A DNA stretch of 31,113 nt from JAUPTX01 sp964550665 (GCA_964550665.1 CAZJZW010000003.1:1-31113); one strand, 5' to 3'. Shown: positions 14,583 through 21,425, counted from the stretch's first letter. Numbers and translations: made by a program. Notes: a model not told the origin generated them from the sequence alone.

Positions 14583-15791
14583 CTATTCTACAATTAAAGC
14601 GTCTTTTGTGTAAATATTTTTAGGATCCCAAAGCATCCAAGATGTCAGACCTACTTCGTATGTCGCCTTTATCTGAGCTTGTACCATCTCTTTTGTGTAA
14701 TTTGCTCCGAGATCAAAATCTTGAAGCCAAGGACGAAGCTTCAGGGGATTAACACCTGCCGCTTTCGCTCTTTCTACCGCCTTACCCATCGACTTATATA
14801 TTACATCATACGGTTTTTCGGCCGGTTTAGCCATCCCTGCCCAATTGTTTGGAAAGTGTGAAGGATACACCATCGGTGCCACGAAATCAAAATTAGCTAA
14901 TGCATCTTCTAGAATCTGCCCGATACCTAAATCATCTGTATTGGTAGTTGTCATCCCAAAAATGTCAGCAGAGATTATCACGTCAGTATTTTTTAGATTT
15001 TCATGTAAATATTCAAAGAAAGATTTCATCACCTCGTGTTTAACTTTTCCTTCACTGTGTGGGAAATAAATATCTTTCATGTTTCCATCCGATGGAAATC
15101 TTATGTAGTCAAAATTTATTTCGTCAAAACCATACTCATAAGAAACTTTTGCTAGATCAACAGTATATTCCCAGACTCTTTCTGATCCAGCATCAATCCA
15201 ACTTATACCCTTATGATCTTTCCAAGGAAGTGTTTGGTCGGTTCCCTTTTTTACAGCTTCTTCCGGCCAAATAGAAACAAGGTGCGGGTCTTGGAAAACA
15301 GAAAGTCTTCCGATCACATATATCCCCTTCTCATGAAGGCGAGCTATAAATTCTTTAACATCAGGAATCCTGTTTTCTGTCGAGTTCATTTCGTCGAAAG
15401 TTTTTTCATCTATCATAAAAGAAATTTTTCCAGTATAATCTTTAATATCAATAACCACGGCATTAATCTCAGTCTCATCTATTATTTTTACTAATTTTTC
15501 TCGGAAGCTTGGAGTACCTGCAACCCAGCTAGACATATATATAGCCTTCACTTCTTCTGGGGTTTCTACGTGTGTTGCAATAAATTCTTCTTCCGCTGAA
15601 ATATCTGTTTTTGCATAAACAGTTTCAAAAGTACTGAGCGCATTGGCAGTAGAAATATCGTGAAGATCTAGATTTTCTGTACTTAATATTACACTTTTTG
15701 AATCGTAGACGTTTTTTCCCGGCATAAAAAAGAAAACACCCAGAATAATAAGTAATGGCAGTATTATTAGGAATGTTTTTTTCTTATTCAT
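14583..15791 (-). CDS. Putative glycoside hydrolase, DUF4015 family, membrane-anchored
   Basis: 402 aa with an N-terminal membrane helix (about 5-24) and an outside TIM-barrel-like domain. Diagnostic stretches are VVIDIKDYTGKI, GIYVIGRLSVFQDP, the EINFDYIRFPSDG block, DIFGM, VAPMVYPSHFP and the C-terminal SWMLWDPKNIY, as in the DUF4015 putative glycoside hydrolases. The acidic residues in DEINFDYIRF are the likely active-site area. Substrate unknown; a cell-wall or extracellular polysaccharide is a guess supported only by the envelope context. It lies between the two-TM protein (6 nt upstream) and the CtpA-like protease (4 nt downstream). Confidence 0.85.
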   Translation of the reverse strand: MNKKKTFLIILPLLIILGVFFFMPGKNVYDSKSVILSTENLDLHDISTANALSTFETVYAKTDISAEEEFIATHVETPEEVKAIYMSSWVAGTPSFREKLVKIIDETEINAVVIDIKDYTGKISFMIDEKTFDEMNSTENRIPDVKEFIARLHEKGIYVIGRLSVFQDPHLVSIWPEEAVKKGTDQTLPWKDHKGISWIDAGSERVWEYTVDLAKVSYEYGFDEINFDYIRFPSDGNMKDIYFPHSEGKVKHEVMKSFFEYLHENLKNTDVIISADIFGMTTTNTDDLGIGQILEDALANFDFVAPMVYPSHFPNNWAGMAKPAEKPYDVIYKSMGKAVERAKAAGVNPLKLRPWLQDFDLGANYTKEMVQAQIKATYEVGLTSWMLWDPKNIYTKDALIVE

Positions 15792-15797
15792 ATTTTA

Positions 15798-16304
15798 CTA
15801 ATTACGACTTTCGTCTCCGTCACTAGAAATAACAATAACGTCTTCTTCCTCAGAATTTAAATTGAAATTACTTTTGATAGGAATTTCTTCTTCGACTTGT
15901 TTTGGCCTTGGTTTAACTCGAGCCTTCCTCACTTTTATAATTGGTTCGTATGAACTTTTTGTAGAGTCTCCAAAAGGATTTGATAAATCAGGTATGGAAA
16001 TCGTCGACTCTGGCTCAACAACTTTTTCTTCTCGTTTCAATGAAGTAAAAGATATTGGTCTGTAAACCTTTTTTTCTTCTTTCTTTACTTCGACGCTCTT
16101 CTCAGTTTTTTCTGTTGTAGATTTTTTATGGAAAAAGTTTTCTCCATCACTAAGTTTTGAAAAACTAGAGACGTAGCTCATCATAATGAGTATAATTGCT
16201 GTCGCTATAAATAGATAATTTTTAATTTCTGTCGGAAGGCCAATAAAATTAGAAAGGATAATAATCCAGATCCCAATAAAAAATAATGTTTTTTCTTTAG
16301 GCAT
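15798..16304 (-). CDS. Two-helix membrane protein with long charged cytoplasmic tail (168 aa)
   Basis: Not recognised. Two hydrophobic segments close to the N-terminus (about 7-22 and 29-47) are followed by about 115 residues rich in Lys, Glu, Ser and Pro, likely disordered, ending in an acidic stretch (NSEEEDVIVISSDGDESRN). First gene of the operon with the DUF4015 hydrolase and the CtpA-like protease, so it may organise or regulate these envelope enzymes; this is inference from position. An extended -10 (TGT-TATAAT) at 16335-16343 precedes it. Confidence 0.7.
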   Translation of the reverse strand: MPKEKTLFFIGIWIIILSNFIGLPTEIKNYLFIATAIILIMMSYVSSFSKLSDGENFFHKKSTTEKTEKSVEVKKEEKKVYRPISFTSLKREEKVVEPESTISIPDLSNPFGDSTKSSYEPIIKVRKARVKPRPKQVEEEIPIKSNFNLNSEEEDVIVISSDGDESRN

Positions 16305-16334
16305 AAGTGTATCGTGATTGTTTGTAATACAACG

Positions 16335-16343
16335 ATTATAACA
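16335..16343 (-). promoter_or_regulatory. Extended -10 promoter for the envelope operon
   Basis: Minus strand TGT-TATAAT, perfect -10, no clear -35. Leader about 24 nt. Confidence 0.6.
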
Positions 16344-16401
16344 AGCTTATTTTAAAAGCCTAAACTGGGGATTACTCGACATTTGAGAGAAAATTTTAGG
16401 A

Positions 16402-16430
16402 TTGGACTTTTGGAAAATTTTAGGTAGAAT
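16402..16430 (+). promoter_or_regulatory. Promoter of the zinc-ribbon pair, with direct repeats
   Basis: TTGGAC (16402-16407), 17-nt spacer, TAGAAT (16425-16430). An 11-bp direct repeat AAAATTTTAGG occurs at 16390-16400 and 16414-16424, on either side of the -35, as an operator might. Confidence 0.6.
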
Positions 16431-16447
16431 TATTTAAAACTAAGACG

Positions 16448-16684
16448 ATGAGCACAACATCGCTTGCACACACAGAAAACTTGAGAGCCGAAAGAGAGGA
16501 CCTAGAAGAATCAATAAGAAGGATGGAGGACCGACACAGAGAAGAAAAGCAACCTCTTCTTTACCAACTTCATCTACTCCAAAAGCAATGCAAATTGCTC
16601 GGTCACCGGAACAGTGAGGAGGACTTAACGAAGAGCCTGCCGACATTCAAGTGTCTTGATTGTGGAGAAGAGTACAGCCTGTGA
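16448..16684 (+). CDS. Small coiled-coil protein with C-terminal zinc site (78 aa)
   Basis: Not recognised as a named family. Residues about 8-50 form a charged coiled coil (RAEREDLEESIRRMEDRHREE). The C-terminus holds QKQCKLLGH and then FKCLDCGEEY, giving a likely C-x3-GH-xn-CxxCG zinc site. The same order (coil, C..GH, CxxCG) occurs in the gene at 17065, so the two look like distant paralogues. First gene of a two-gene transcript with 16712. Near 47% GC in the parts seen. Such coil plus zinc-knuckle proteins also occur in phages, so a mobile origin is possible. Confidence 0.65.
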   Translation: MSTTSLAHTENLRAEREDLEESIRRMEDRHREEKQPLLYQLHLLQKQCKLLGHRNSEEDLTKSLPTFKCLDCGEEYSL

Positions 16685-16711
16685 GAGTTCCATACACAAA
16701 AAACAGAGACA

Positions 16712-16978
16712 GTGCCAAACAAAGTTGTTATCCCAAAGTGCATAAAATGTGGTTCTGAGACTCTCATAGGAGAATCGAGGGTCACCACCATGCAAATTGA
16801 CAACCGTTTACCGCCGAGTACCCAAAAAGAGGTGCACTACAATATTTGTAGCAAATGTGTCTCTAAGTACGGGACAGTGATAAGGATTTGGAGAAGGCCG
16901 AAGCAAAAAGATCTTGGTTACTTTTCCAAAGATAGAATTGATGGGATCGAGTTATTCTCAAACAGTACACCAGGGTAA
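16712..16978 (+). CDS. Small zinc-ribbon protein (88 aa)
   Basis: Not recognised. Two Cys pairs, CIKCGSE near the N-terminus and CSKCVSKYG in the middle, form a four-Cys zinc ribbon separated by about 30 residues. The tail is basic (IRIWRRPKQK). The start codon is GTG (16712); the next in-frame ATG would lose the first Cys pair. It lies 27 nt after the 78-aa gene, in the same transcript, and a perfect terminator follows. A ribbon of this size could bind nucleic acid or a protein partner; no further clue is seen. Confidence 0.6.
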   Translation: MPNKVVIPKCIKCGSETLIGESRVTTMQIDNRLPPSTQKEVHYNICSKCVSKYGTVIRIWRRPKQKDLGYFSKDRIDGIELFSNSTPG

Positions 16979-16988
16979 TAATGTTGTG

Positions 16989-17015
16989 AGCCCCGCAGAT
17001 GCGGGGCTTCTTTTT
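16989..17015 (+). terminator. Intrinsic terminator
   Basis: AGCCCCGC/GCGGGGCT perfect 8-bp stem, AGAT loop, tail TCTTTTTA. Confidence 0.9.
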
Positions 17016-17018
17016 ATA

Positions 17019-17048
17019 TTCGACTTTTTATTATCCTAGTTATATAAT
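17019..17048 (+). promoter_or_regulatory. Promoter for the 78-aa zinc protein
   Basis: TTCGAC (17019-17024), 18-nt spacer, TATAAT (17043-17048). It starts only a few bases after the preceding terminator tail. Confidence 0.6.
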
Positions 17049-17064
17049 CAATAAAAATTGTCCC

Positions 17065-17301
17065 ATGGAAACAGGAACCCTAGTATTACCGTTCAATGAG
17101 GATATCACGGAAAAAAGGAAAGAAATAGAAGAACGTATTATTCAAGCAAGAAATAATCTTCAAAAAGTTACAGAAGAACTATCTAACCTCCAAAATAATT
17201 GTCTACACGAAGGTCATGTAAGAAGACCTTGGCACGACAATGTTTTCGAATGTTCTTGTGCACATTGTGGTAAAAGTTGGTATTCTGAGAAATCTTCCTA
17301 G
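17065..17301 (+). CDS. Small coiled-coil protein with C-terminal zinc site, paralogue-like (78 aa)
   Basis: Not recognised. Coiled coil at about 14-48 (KRKEIEERIIQARNNLQKV), then LQNNCLHEGH, a Trp/His loop, and FECSCAHCGKSW. It has the same order and length as the protein at 16448: coil, C-x3-GH, F.C..CG plus an aromatic residue. The start at 17065 is chosen because it lies after the promoter; the longer frame from 16999 would start within the previous terminator. A perfect terminator follows. The two related proteins and the ribbon protein between them suggest a joint role not visible from sequence. Confidence 0.65.
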   Translation: METGTLVLPFNEDITEKRKEIEERIIQARNNLQKVTEELSNLQNNCLHEGHVRRPWHDNVFECSCAHCGKSWYSEKSS

Positions 17302-17307
17302 TATGTT

Positions 17308-17338
17308 ATGTCCCACCGAGAACGGTGGGACATTTTTT
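17308..17338. terminator. Terminator between the zinc protein gene and rsmI
   Basis: ATGTCCCACCG/CGGTGGGACAT perfect 11-bp stem, AGAA loop, six-T tail on plus. It touches the rsmI stop. Confidence 0.9.
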
Positions 17339-18014
17339 ATCCAACAATAACTACAAACTCACCTCTTACCTTGTCAGGATTTTTAGAAAAATAATTATAG
17401 ACTTCTTCCGGCGATCCGTTTACGATTTCTTCAAACATTTTAGTTAGTTCTCTGCCGATACATATTTTTCTATCTTCCGATACGTGTGATTTTAAAGATT
17501 CCAAAGTTTTCATTATCCGATGAGGTGATTCATAAAAAACAGAAGTTTTTTTACTTTCACCTATTTCTTTAAAAATAGTTTCTCTTCCCTTTTTGTGTGG
17601 AAGGAATCCGTAAAAAATAAATTGAGGTGAAGGGATTCCAGAAACAGAAACCGCTGAAACCAAGGCTGAAGCACCAGGAATCGGTACGACTTTCAGTTCA
17701 TCACCCAGAGCCTCTTTTGCTTCTTTTACAAGCATCACACCCGGATCAGAGATCGCTGGAGTTCCAGCATCAGAAACGAGTGCCAGACTCTTCCCCTCCC
17801 GAAGCATGTCGATTATTTTATCTTGTTTTGAGAGTTTACTGTTGGCGTGATAACTCATTGTTGGCACAGAAATACCGTAGTGTGAGAGGAGTTTCTTCGT
17901 AACGCGTGTATCCTCACAAAGCACCAAATCAACGCTTTTAAGCGTTTCTAGAGCCCGTAGAGTGATGTCCCCGAGGTTCCCTATTGGAGTCCCGACTATG
18001 TATAGATTTACCAT
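17337..18014 (-). CDS. rsmI: 16S rRNA (cytidine-1402-2'-O)-methyltransferase
   Basis: RsmI methylates C1402 in the decoding centre of 16S rRNA with SAM. The 225-aa protein has the tetrapyrrole-methylase fold signatures: LYIVGTPIGNLGDIT at the N-terminus, CEDTRVTKKLL, LVSDAGTPAISDPG, VPIPGASALVSA and FYGFLPHKKGR, then YESPHRI. It is shorter than the 275-290 aa of E. coli-type RsmI and lacks the C-terminal helical extension. On minus TATAGT lies 6 nt before ATG, predicting a leaderless mRNA; its -35 falls towards the assembly gap. Confidence 0.94.
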   Translation of the reverse strand: MVNLYIVGTPIGNLGDITLRALETLKSVDLVLCEDTRVTKKLLSHYGISVPTMSYHANSKLSKQDKIIDMLREGKSLALVSDAGTPAISDPGVMLVKEAKEALGDELKVVPIPGASALVSAVSVSGIPSPQFIFYGFLPHKKGRETIFKEIGESKKTSVFYESPHRIMKTLESLKSHVSEDRKICIGRELTKMFEEIVNGSPEEVYNYFSKNPDKVRGEFVVIVG

Positions 18015-18020
18015 GGAAAT

Positions 18021-18026
18021 ACTATA
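18021..18026 (-). promoter_or_regulatory. rsmI -10 box, leaderless start
   Basis: TATAGT on minus, 6 nt before ATG. The expected -35 position falls in or at the edge of the N run, so it cannot be judged. Confidence 0.5.
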
Positions 18027-18034
18027 CTTGACTT

Positions 18035-18134
18035 NNNNNNNNNNNNNNNNNNNNNNNNNNNNNNNNNNNNNNNNNNNNNNNNNNNNNNNNNNNNNNNNNN
18101 NNNNNNNNNNNNNNNNNNNNNNNNNNNNNNNNNN
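18035..18134. other. Assembly gap (100 N)
   Basis: Exactly 100 unknown bases, the usual placeholder for a scaffold join of unknown length. Genes may be missing here. The long inverted repeat just after it may explain the break. Confidence 0.95.
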
Positions 18135-18171
18135 AACTAAAATCCTCCAACCGTTTGAAATATCATGTTAA

Positions 18172-18252
18172 AAAAATAAACAAAATATTACGTTAAAAAC
18201 GAGCTCTCAGAGTGAAACAGTTAGCGAGTTTAGTAATATTTTGTTTATTTTT
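18172..18252. repeat. 20-bp perfect inverted repeat around a 41-nt centre
   Basis: The left arm (18172-18191, ending AAAATATTAC) and right arm (18233-18252, starting GTAATATTTT) are exact reverse complements over 20 bp. Pairing may continue inwards with bulges (TAAA/TTTA). Both outer edges carry T-runs in their own direction, so it could be a bidirectional terminator with a large loop, a small MITE-like element or an RNA. The arms share AATAAACAAA with the hairpin at 22921-22960. Confidence 0.7.
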
Positions 18253-18320
18253 AGAGATATTTTATCAAGGTCTTGAACTTTTGTTTCTTTTCCTTCAAGG
18301 GAAAAGAAAGGAGAAGTCCC

Positions 18321-18349
18321 TTGACTTTCCTCCTCAAACATGGTAGTGT
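18321..18349 (+). promoter_or_regulatory. Promoter of the 574-aa M23 protein
   Basis: TTGACT (18321-18326), 17-nt spacer, TGG-TAGTGT (18344-18349). A perfect 10-bp hairpin TTTCTTTTCC/GGAAAAGAAA (18284-18309) lies just upstream. AGTCCCTT occurs at 18315 and again near 18363 as a direct repeat. Confidence 0.5.
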
Positions 18350-18398
18350 GCAAACGAAGTGTAGTCCCTTTACATTGAACCAACAAAAACCAACCAAG

Positions 18399-20123
18399 AT
18401 GGCAGAAACAAACCCCTCGGGTAATACCGGTGGCACGGCAACCGACCAAGTATCGCTGGATACAGTCAATAATGCAGAAGAAGACAAAGAGCTTTTCAAG
18501 CTTCTGGCGGAACACGTGAAGAATACGCCAAAAAGTAATCCTCCAGGATACAGGAAGGTTTCAATCTACGACAAGAAAACCGGACAGCCCCTGTTTAAGG
18601 AGGTTACGTCTGGCTGTTGTCATGGAGGAGAACCCTTTATCCCAGCTGGTGGATTCCGGGCAGGTGGACAAGACATCCCTGCCGGACATCAGTCTGGATA
18701 TGGTGGACATTCATCCAGCCCGCAAACCTCGCCAACTCAGCCAAAAACTGAGAAGGACTGTTTCGAGAACCTCGACAAAGTCGTAGGCCTTATAGAAAAA
18801 GTTGCTGACAGTAACTACAAGCGAGGCAAGGAATGTTGCGGTGGTCACGGGCAAACGAAAAAGGATTCCTGGGTAAACCAGTTGATCCTTTTTGCAGTAG
18901 TCATAGGTCTGTTAATCCTTTCCTACCCCGAACTTAAGAGGTTTTTCTCTGATAAGGGTGGAAAGGATGTCGAGGTGACAATACCCGAGATACCCAAAGA
19001 GGACCCATACAAACAAACTGATCAGGATAAAACTTCATCTAACCAGCAATCGGTAGATGAAGGCCACATCCAACAGGTTGAGCTTGTAGAGCCAGAACCA
19101 CTGGTAGTAGAGACGTATGGTGAACACACATCAGCAGATGCTGATCTAACGCTTTCCATACTCTCACACTTCTCAGGCCCAGAGGCTCACAACTTTCGCT
19201 ACTTGAAAGGTGACAGTCTCGATGGACAGAACAAATTCGTCATGACGGCAGTGCAAGTTGCCACCTTGATGAAAAGTGGGAAAGGGGTACGTTGGAAGAA
19301 GGATGAGCAAGGGAACGATAAATGGGAAGTTTACCCTGCCACATACAGCTCACTAAACCAAAACTCCGAGGCTGCGCGTATGGCTCGGCTAATCGGAGAA
19401 AAGGCTAAATACCACTCAGTCTACCAAGACGAGAAATCGTACTACTGGGTGGTGAATAGCGCTGTAGAAGACGTACCTTCATCTTCAGAAACCGACTATT
19501 CAAAAGCGGTAACAAGGACTCTCCATATATTGATGGAAGAAGTCAAGCAAAGAAAAATACCATCAATAAACGGCAAGGTCTTCTTCGTCTCTAGTGATGC
19601 CACTAGTAGTACCAAGAGTGCTGGTGGTAAAAGTATGAGTAACACCAAAATTGGAATGGTGACCGTCGATATAAGCCCATTACCAAATGGAATTAAGAAG
19701 ATAGGTCGCGGTGTGAAATTACACGGAGATGTTCATCATGGACACGATCTTGCAGCTGACTGCGGTGATCCTGTTGCTGCTGTTAAAGGCGGTAAGGTCA
19801 TCAAAGATGCCTTCAGTGATAGCTACGGCAATCTTGTGGCTATCTACGATGGGATATACGTTTGGCAATATGCTCACCTAAAGAAAAGATCACACAAGAG
19901 CTATGGCTCAAATGTGAAAGCTGGTGAACATATTGCCTTCGTAGGAAATACTGGCCATACAGAAGGCCCAACAGGTTGTCACTTGCACCTTGAGTGCTGG
20001 ACTCTCCAAGAATGGAATAAAAGGGAGAAAGATCAAAAAGCACAACCTAACCAACTAAAGCTAACAGCCGAGGTCCAAATAGGACCTCGGCTTTTCGCAT
20101 TTAAAAGATACCTCTTGAGATGA
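18399..20123 (+). CDS. Membrane-anchored M23 peptidase with Cys/His/Gly-rich N-terminal region (574 aa)
   Basis: The C-terminal M23 domain has the full zinc set: HHGHD (H446, D450), YAHL (H493) and HLHLE (H528, H530), so it is probably an active peptidoglycan endopeptidase. One membrane helix lies in the middle (158-176). The first 157 residues, likely cytoplasmic, contain GCCHGG (72-77), a Gly/His-rich stretch and ECCGGHG (145-151), possibly metal-binding. Residues 240-420 form an extra domain I do not recognise. I prefer the ATG at 18399 over 18273, as a promoter lies between. The frame reads through a hairpin terminator and stops 30 nt later. About 47% GC. Confidence 0.8.
   Translation: MAETNPSGNTGGTATDQVSLDTVNNAEEDKELFKLLAEHVKNTPKSNPPGYRKVSIYDKKTGQPLFKEVTSGCCHGGEPFIPAGGFRAGGQDIPAGHQSGYGGHSSSPQTSPTQPKTEKDCFENLDKVVGLIEKVADSNYKRGKECCGGHGQTKKDSWVNQLILFAVVIGLLILSYPELKRFFSDKGGKDVEVTIPEIPKEDPYKQTDQDKTSSNQQSVDEGHIQQVELVEPEPLVVETYGEHTSADADLTLSILSHFSGPEAHNFRYLKGDSLDGQNKFVMTAVQVATLMKSGKGVRWKKDEQGNDKWEVYPATYSSLNQNSEAARMARLIGEKAKYHSVYQDEKSYYWVVNSAVEDVPSSSETDYSKAVTRTLHILMEEVKQRKIPSINGKVFFVSSDATSSTKSAGGKSMSNTKIGMVTVDISPLPNGIKKIGRGVKLHGDVHHGHDLAADCGDPVAAVKGGKVIKDAFSDSYGNLVAIYDGIYVWQYAHLKKRSHKSYGSNVKAGEHIAFVGNTGHTEGPTGCHLHLECWTLQEWNKREKDQKAQPNQLKLTAEVQIGPRLFAFKRYLLR
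20066..20094 (+). terminator. Strong hairpin inside the end of the M23 reading frame
   Basis: AGCCGAGGTCC/GGACCTCGGCT perfect 11-bp stem, AAATA loop, four-T tail. It lies in frame within the last 20 codons of the M23 gene; out-of-frame TAA stops occur just before it. Confidence 0.75.
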
Positions 20124-20146
20124 TTTGTTTTAATTTACAAACTTCG

Positions 20147-20294
20147 TGCGCGTTTAGGAGTCTCGACTACCGTCGCGGGTGCTTTTCAATTTTCTTTCAT
20201 AAAATTCAGAAAATAATGAAAAGCCTTTCGACTCCTGGACAAAAGCAAGACAGCTTGCTTTTTCACGCGCAAAATCCCCTTTCGGGGATTTTTT
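20147..20294 (+). ncRNA. Candidate structured non-coding RNA, convergent with tRNA-Ile
   Basis: About 150 nt with a closed fold read by eye. P1 TGCGCGT (20147-20153) with ACGCGCA (20265-20271); P2 AGGAGTC-T-CGA (20156-20166) with TCGACTCCT (20228-20236); P3 GCTTTTCA (20181-20188) with TGAAAAGC (20217-20224); P4 AAAAGCAAG/CTTGCTTTT (20241-20262). A terminator with a six-T run follows at once. Strand is set by the better T-run on plus. No clear promoter is seen, so it may come from processing or readthrough. It does not show the tmRNA, SRP or RNase P cores. No convincing ORF lies here; the 85-aa frame is a shadow. Confidence 0.5.
20271..20294. terminator. Terminator shared by the RNA candidate and tRNA-Ile
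   Basis: AAAATCCCC/GGGGATTTT perfect 9-bp stem, TTTC loop. Six T on plus, four T on minus. The tRNA 3' end is 2 nt away. Confidence 0.85.
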
Positions 20295-20295
20295 G

Positions 20296-20368
20296 TGCGC
20301 GTGCCAGGGGTCGAACCTGGGACCTACCGAGTATCAGTCGATTGCTCTACCAGCTGAGCTACACGCGC
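20296..20368 (-). tRNA. tRNA-Ile (anticodon GAU)
   Basis: Full cloverleaf on minus: acceptor GCGCGTG/CACGCGC (7 bp), D stem GCTC/GAGC with AGCTGGTA loop, anticodon stem ATCGA/TCGGT with loop CTGATAC (GAT at 34-36), T stem CCAGG/CCTGG with loop TTCGACC, discriminator A. The 3' CCA is not encoded (the next bases read CAAA), so it must be added by nucleotidyltransferase. Promoter at 20396-20424; terminator just downstream. Confidence 0.95.
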
Positions 20369-20395
20369 ATATTCTAAAAGGTTAGAACGAAGGTT

Positions 20396-20424
20396 AATAT
20401 ACCAGAGATTTTAAATAATTTCAA
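20396..20424 (-). promoter_or_regulatory. tRNA-Ile promoter
   Basis: Minus strand: TTGAAA (20424-20419), 17-nt spacer, TATATT (20401-20396). The 5' end of the tRNA is 27 nt downstream of the -10. Confidence 0.7.
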
Positions 20425-20444
20425 TAAAGAAAAAGATGGTCGAC

Positions 20445-21407
20445 TTATTCGCTAACTTCTTTTTCCTCAGAAAAACTGTTGATAATATCATCGATATTCC
20501 CGAGCATAATCGAAGGTAGATTACTCCACGACTCTTTTATCCGATGATCAGTCATTCGATCTTGTGGAAAATTATATGTTCTAATCTTTTCTGACCTATC
20601 AGCCGTCCCAATCTGAGATGCTCGGTTATCAGAATATTTTTTAGCTTCTTCATCGTCTTTTGCTTGTTGTAAACGAGAGCGTAAAAGTTCAAGAGCCTTT
20701 TCTTTATTCTTAAGCTGAGTTCGTTCAGAAGTTGAACGCACATCAAAGCCGGTTGGTTTGTGAATCACTCGAACTGCTGTCTCAACTTTGTTAACATTTT
20801 GCCCACCTGCACCGCCTGATCTAGAAGTTTCAAATTCAAGATCTGCTTCATTGAGAATGATGTTTGTTTTCTTATATAACGGAAGCACTGCAACAGAAGC
20901 TGTTGATGTATGAATTCTTCCTTGTTTTTCTGTTGCGGGAATTCTTTGAACTCGGTGAACCCCAGTTTCAAATCGAAGTTTCTTGTAAACATCCTTCCCT
21001 TTTATTTCAAAAGAAGCTTCTTTATATCCACCCAAATCGTTCATCGATTCGTATTCTGTTTTAAATGTCCATCCTTGTTTTTCAGAAAACCGATGGTACA
21101 TTTCAGCAAGTTGATAAGCAAAAAGTGAAGCTTCGTCCCCTCCGGCTCCAGCCCGAACCTCTAATATAATTTCATTTGGAAATTTCTCTTCTTCTCGCTC
21201 TGATTTCACAATAGATTCAAGCTGACCCTTCGCGCCCTCTATTTGAATTTCCATATTTTTTAATTCTTCTTCAATCATATCCTTCATTGAAGGATCTTCT
21301 TCTAACATTTTCTCTGTGTTTTCTTTTTCACGCAAAAGACGCTCGTATTCTGAGGCGAGAAAACTTGTTTTGTGATTTGATTTTAATTCTTCAAGATTTA
21401 GTTCCAT
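20445..21407 (-). CDS. prfA: Peptide chain release factor 1
   Basis: RF1 ends translation at UAA and UAG. The GGQ loop is at 201-203 in SRSGGAGGQNVNKVET, and the RF1-type recognition stretch reads VQRIPATEKQGRIHTS with PAT at 157-159, not the SPF of RF2. The protein has 320 aa, about 40 fewer than E. coli RF1, missing mainly from N-terminal domain 1. I chose the start MELNLEELKS at 21407; an upstream in-frame start would lie before the -10 box (21418-21423). It follows rpmE after that gene's terminator. Confidence 0.95.
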   Translation of the reverse strand: MELNLEELKSNHKTSFLASEYERLLREKENTEKMLEEDPSMKDMIEEELKNMEIQIEGAKGQLESIVKSEREEEKFPNEIILEVRAGAGGDEASLFAYQLAEMYHRFSEKQGWTFKTEYESMNDLGGYKEASFEIKGKDVYKKLRFETGVHRVQRIPATEKQGRIHTSTASVAVLPLYKKTNIILNEADLEFETSRSGGAGGQNVNKVETAVRVIHKPTGFDVRSTSERTQLKNKEKALELLRSRLQQAKDDEEAKKYSDNRASQIGTADRSEKIRTYNFPQDRMTDHRIKESWSNLPSIMLGNIDDIINSFSEEKEVSE

Positions 21408-21417
21408 GATTTTTTTA

Positions 21418-21423
21418 ATTATA
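21418..21423 (-). promoter_or_regulatory. prfA -10 box, almost leaderless
   Basis: TATAAT on minus, 10 nt before ATG, directly after the rpmE terminator T-run. The -35 region is poor. Confidence 0.5.
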
Positions 21424-21425
21424 AT

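Noticed and set aside
18273..18398. Longer N-terminus for the 574-aa M23 protein
   Set aside because: The upstream ATG precedes the hairpin and the predicted promoter; the extra residues have no typical signal.
20144..20302. att-site pair made by the shared GTGCGCGT near tRNA-Ile
   Set aside because: Only 8 bp, explained by helix P1 of the RNA candidate and the tRNA acceptor; no integrase nearby.
20120..20377. 85-aa plus-strand ORF
   Set aside because: Runs through the RNA candidate, a terminator and the antisense of tRNA-Ile.
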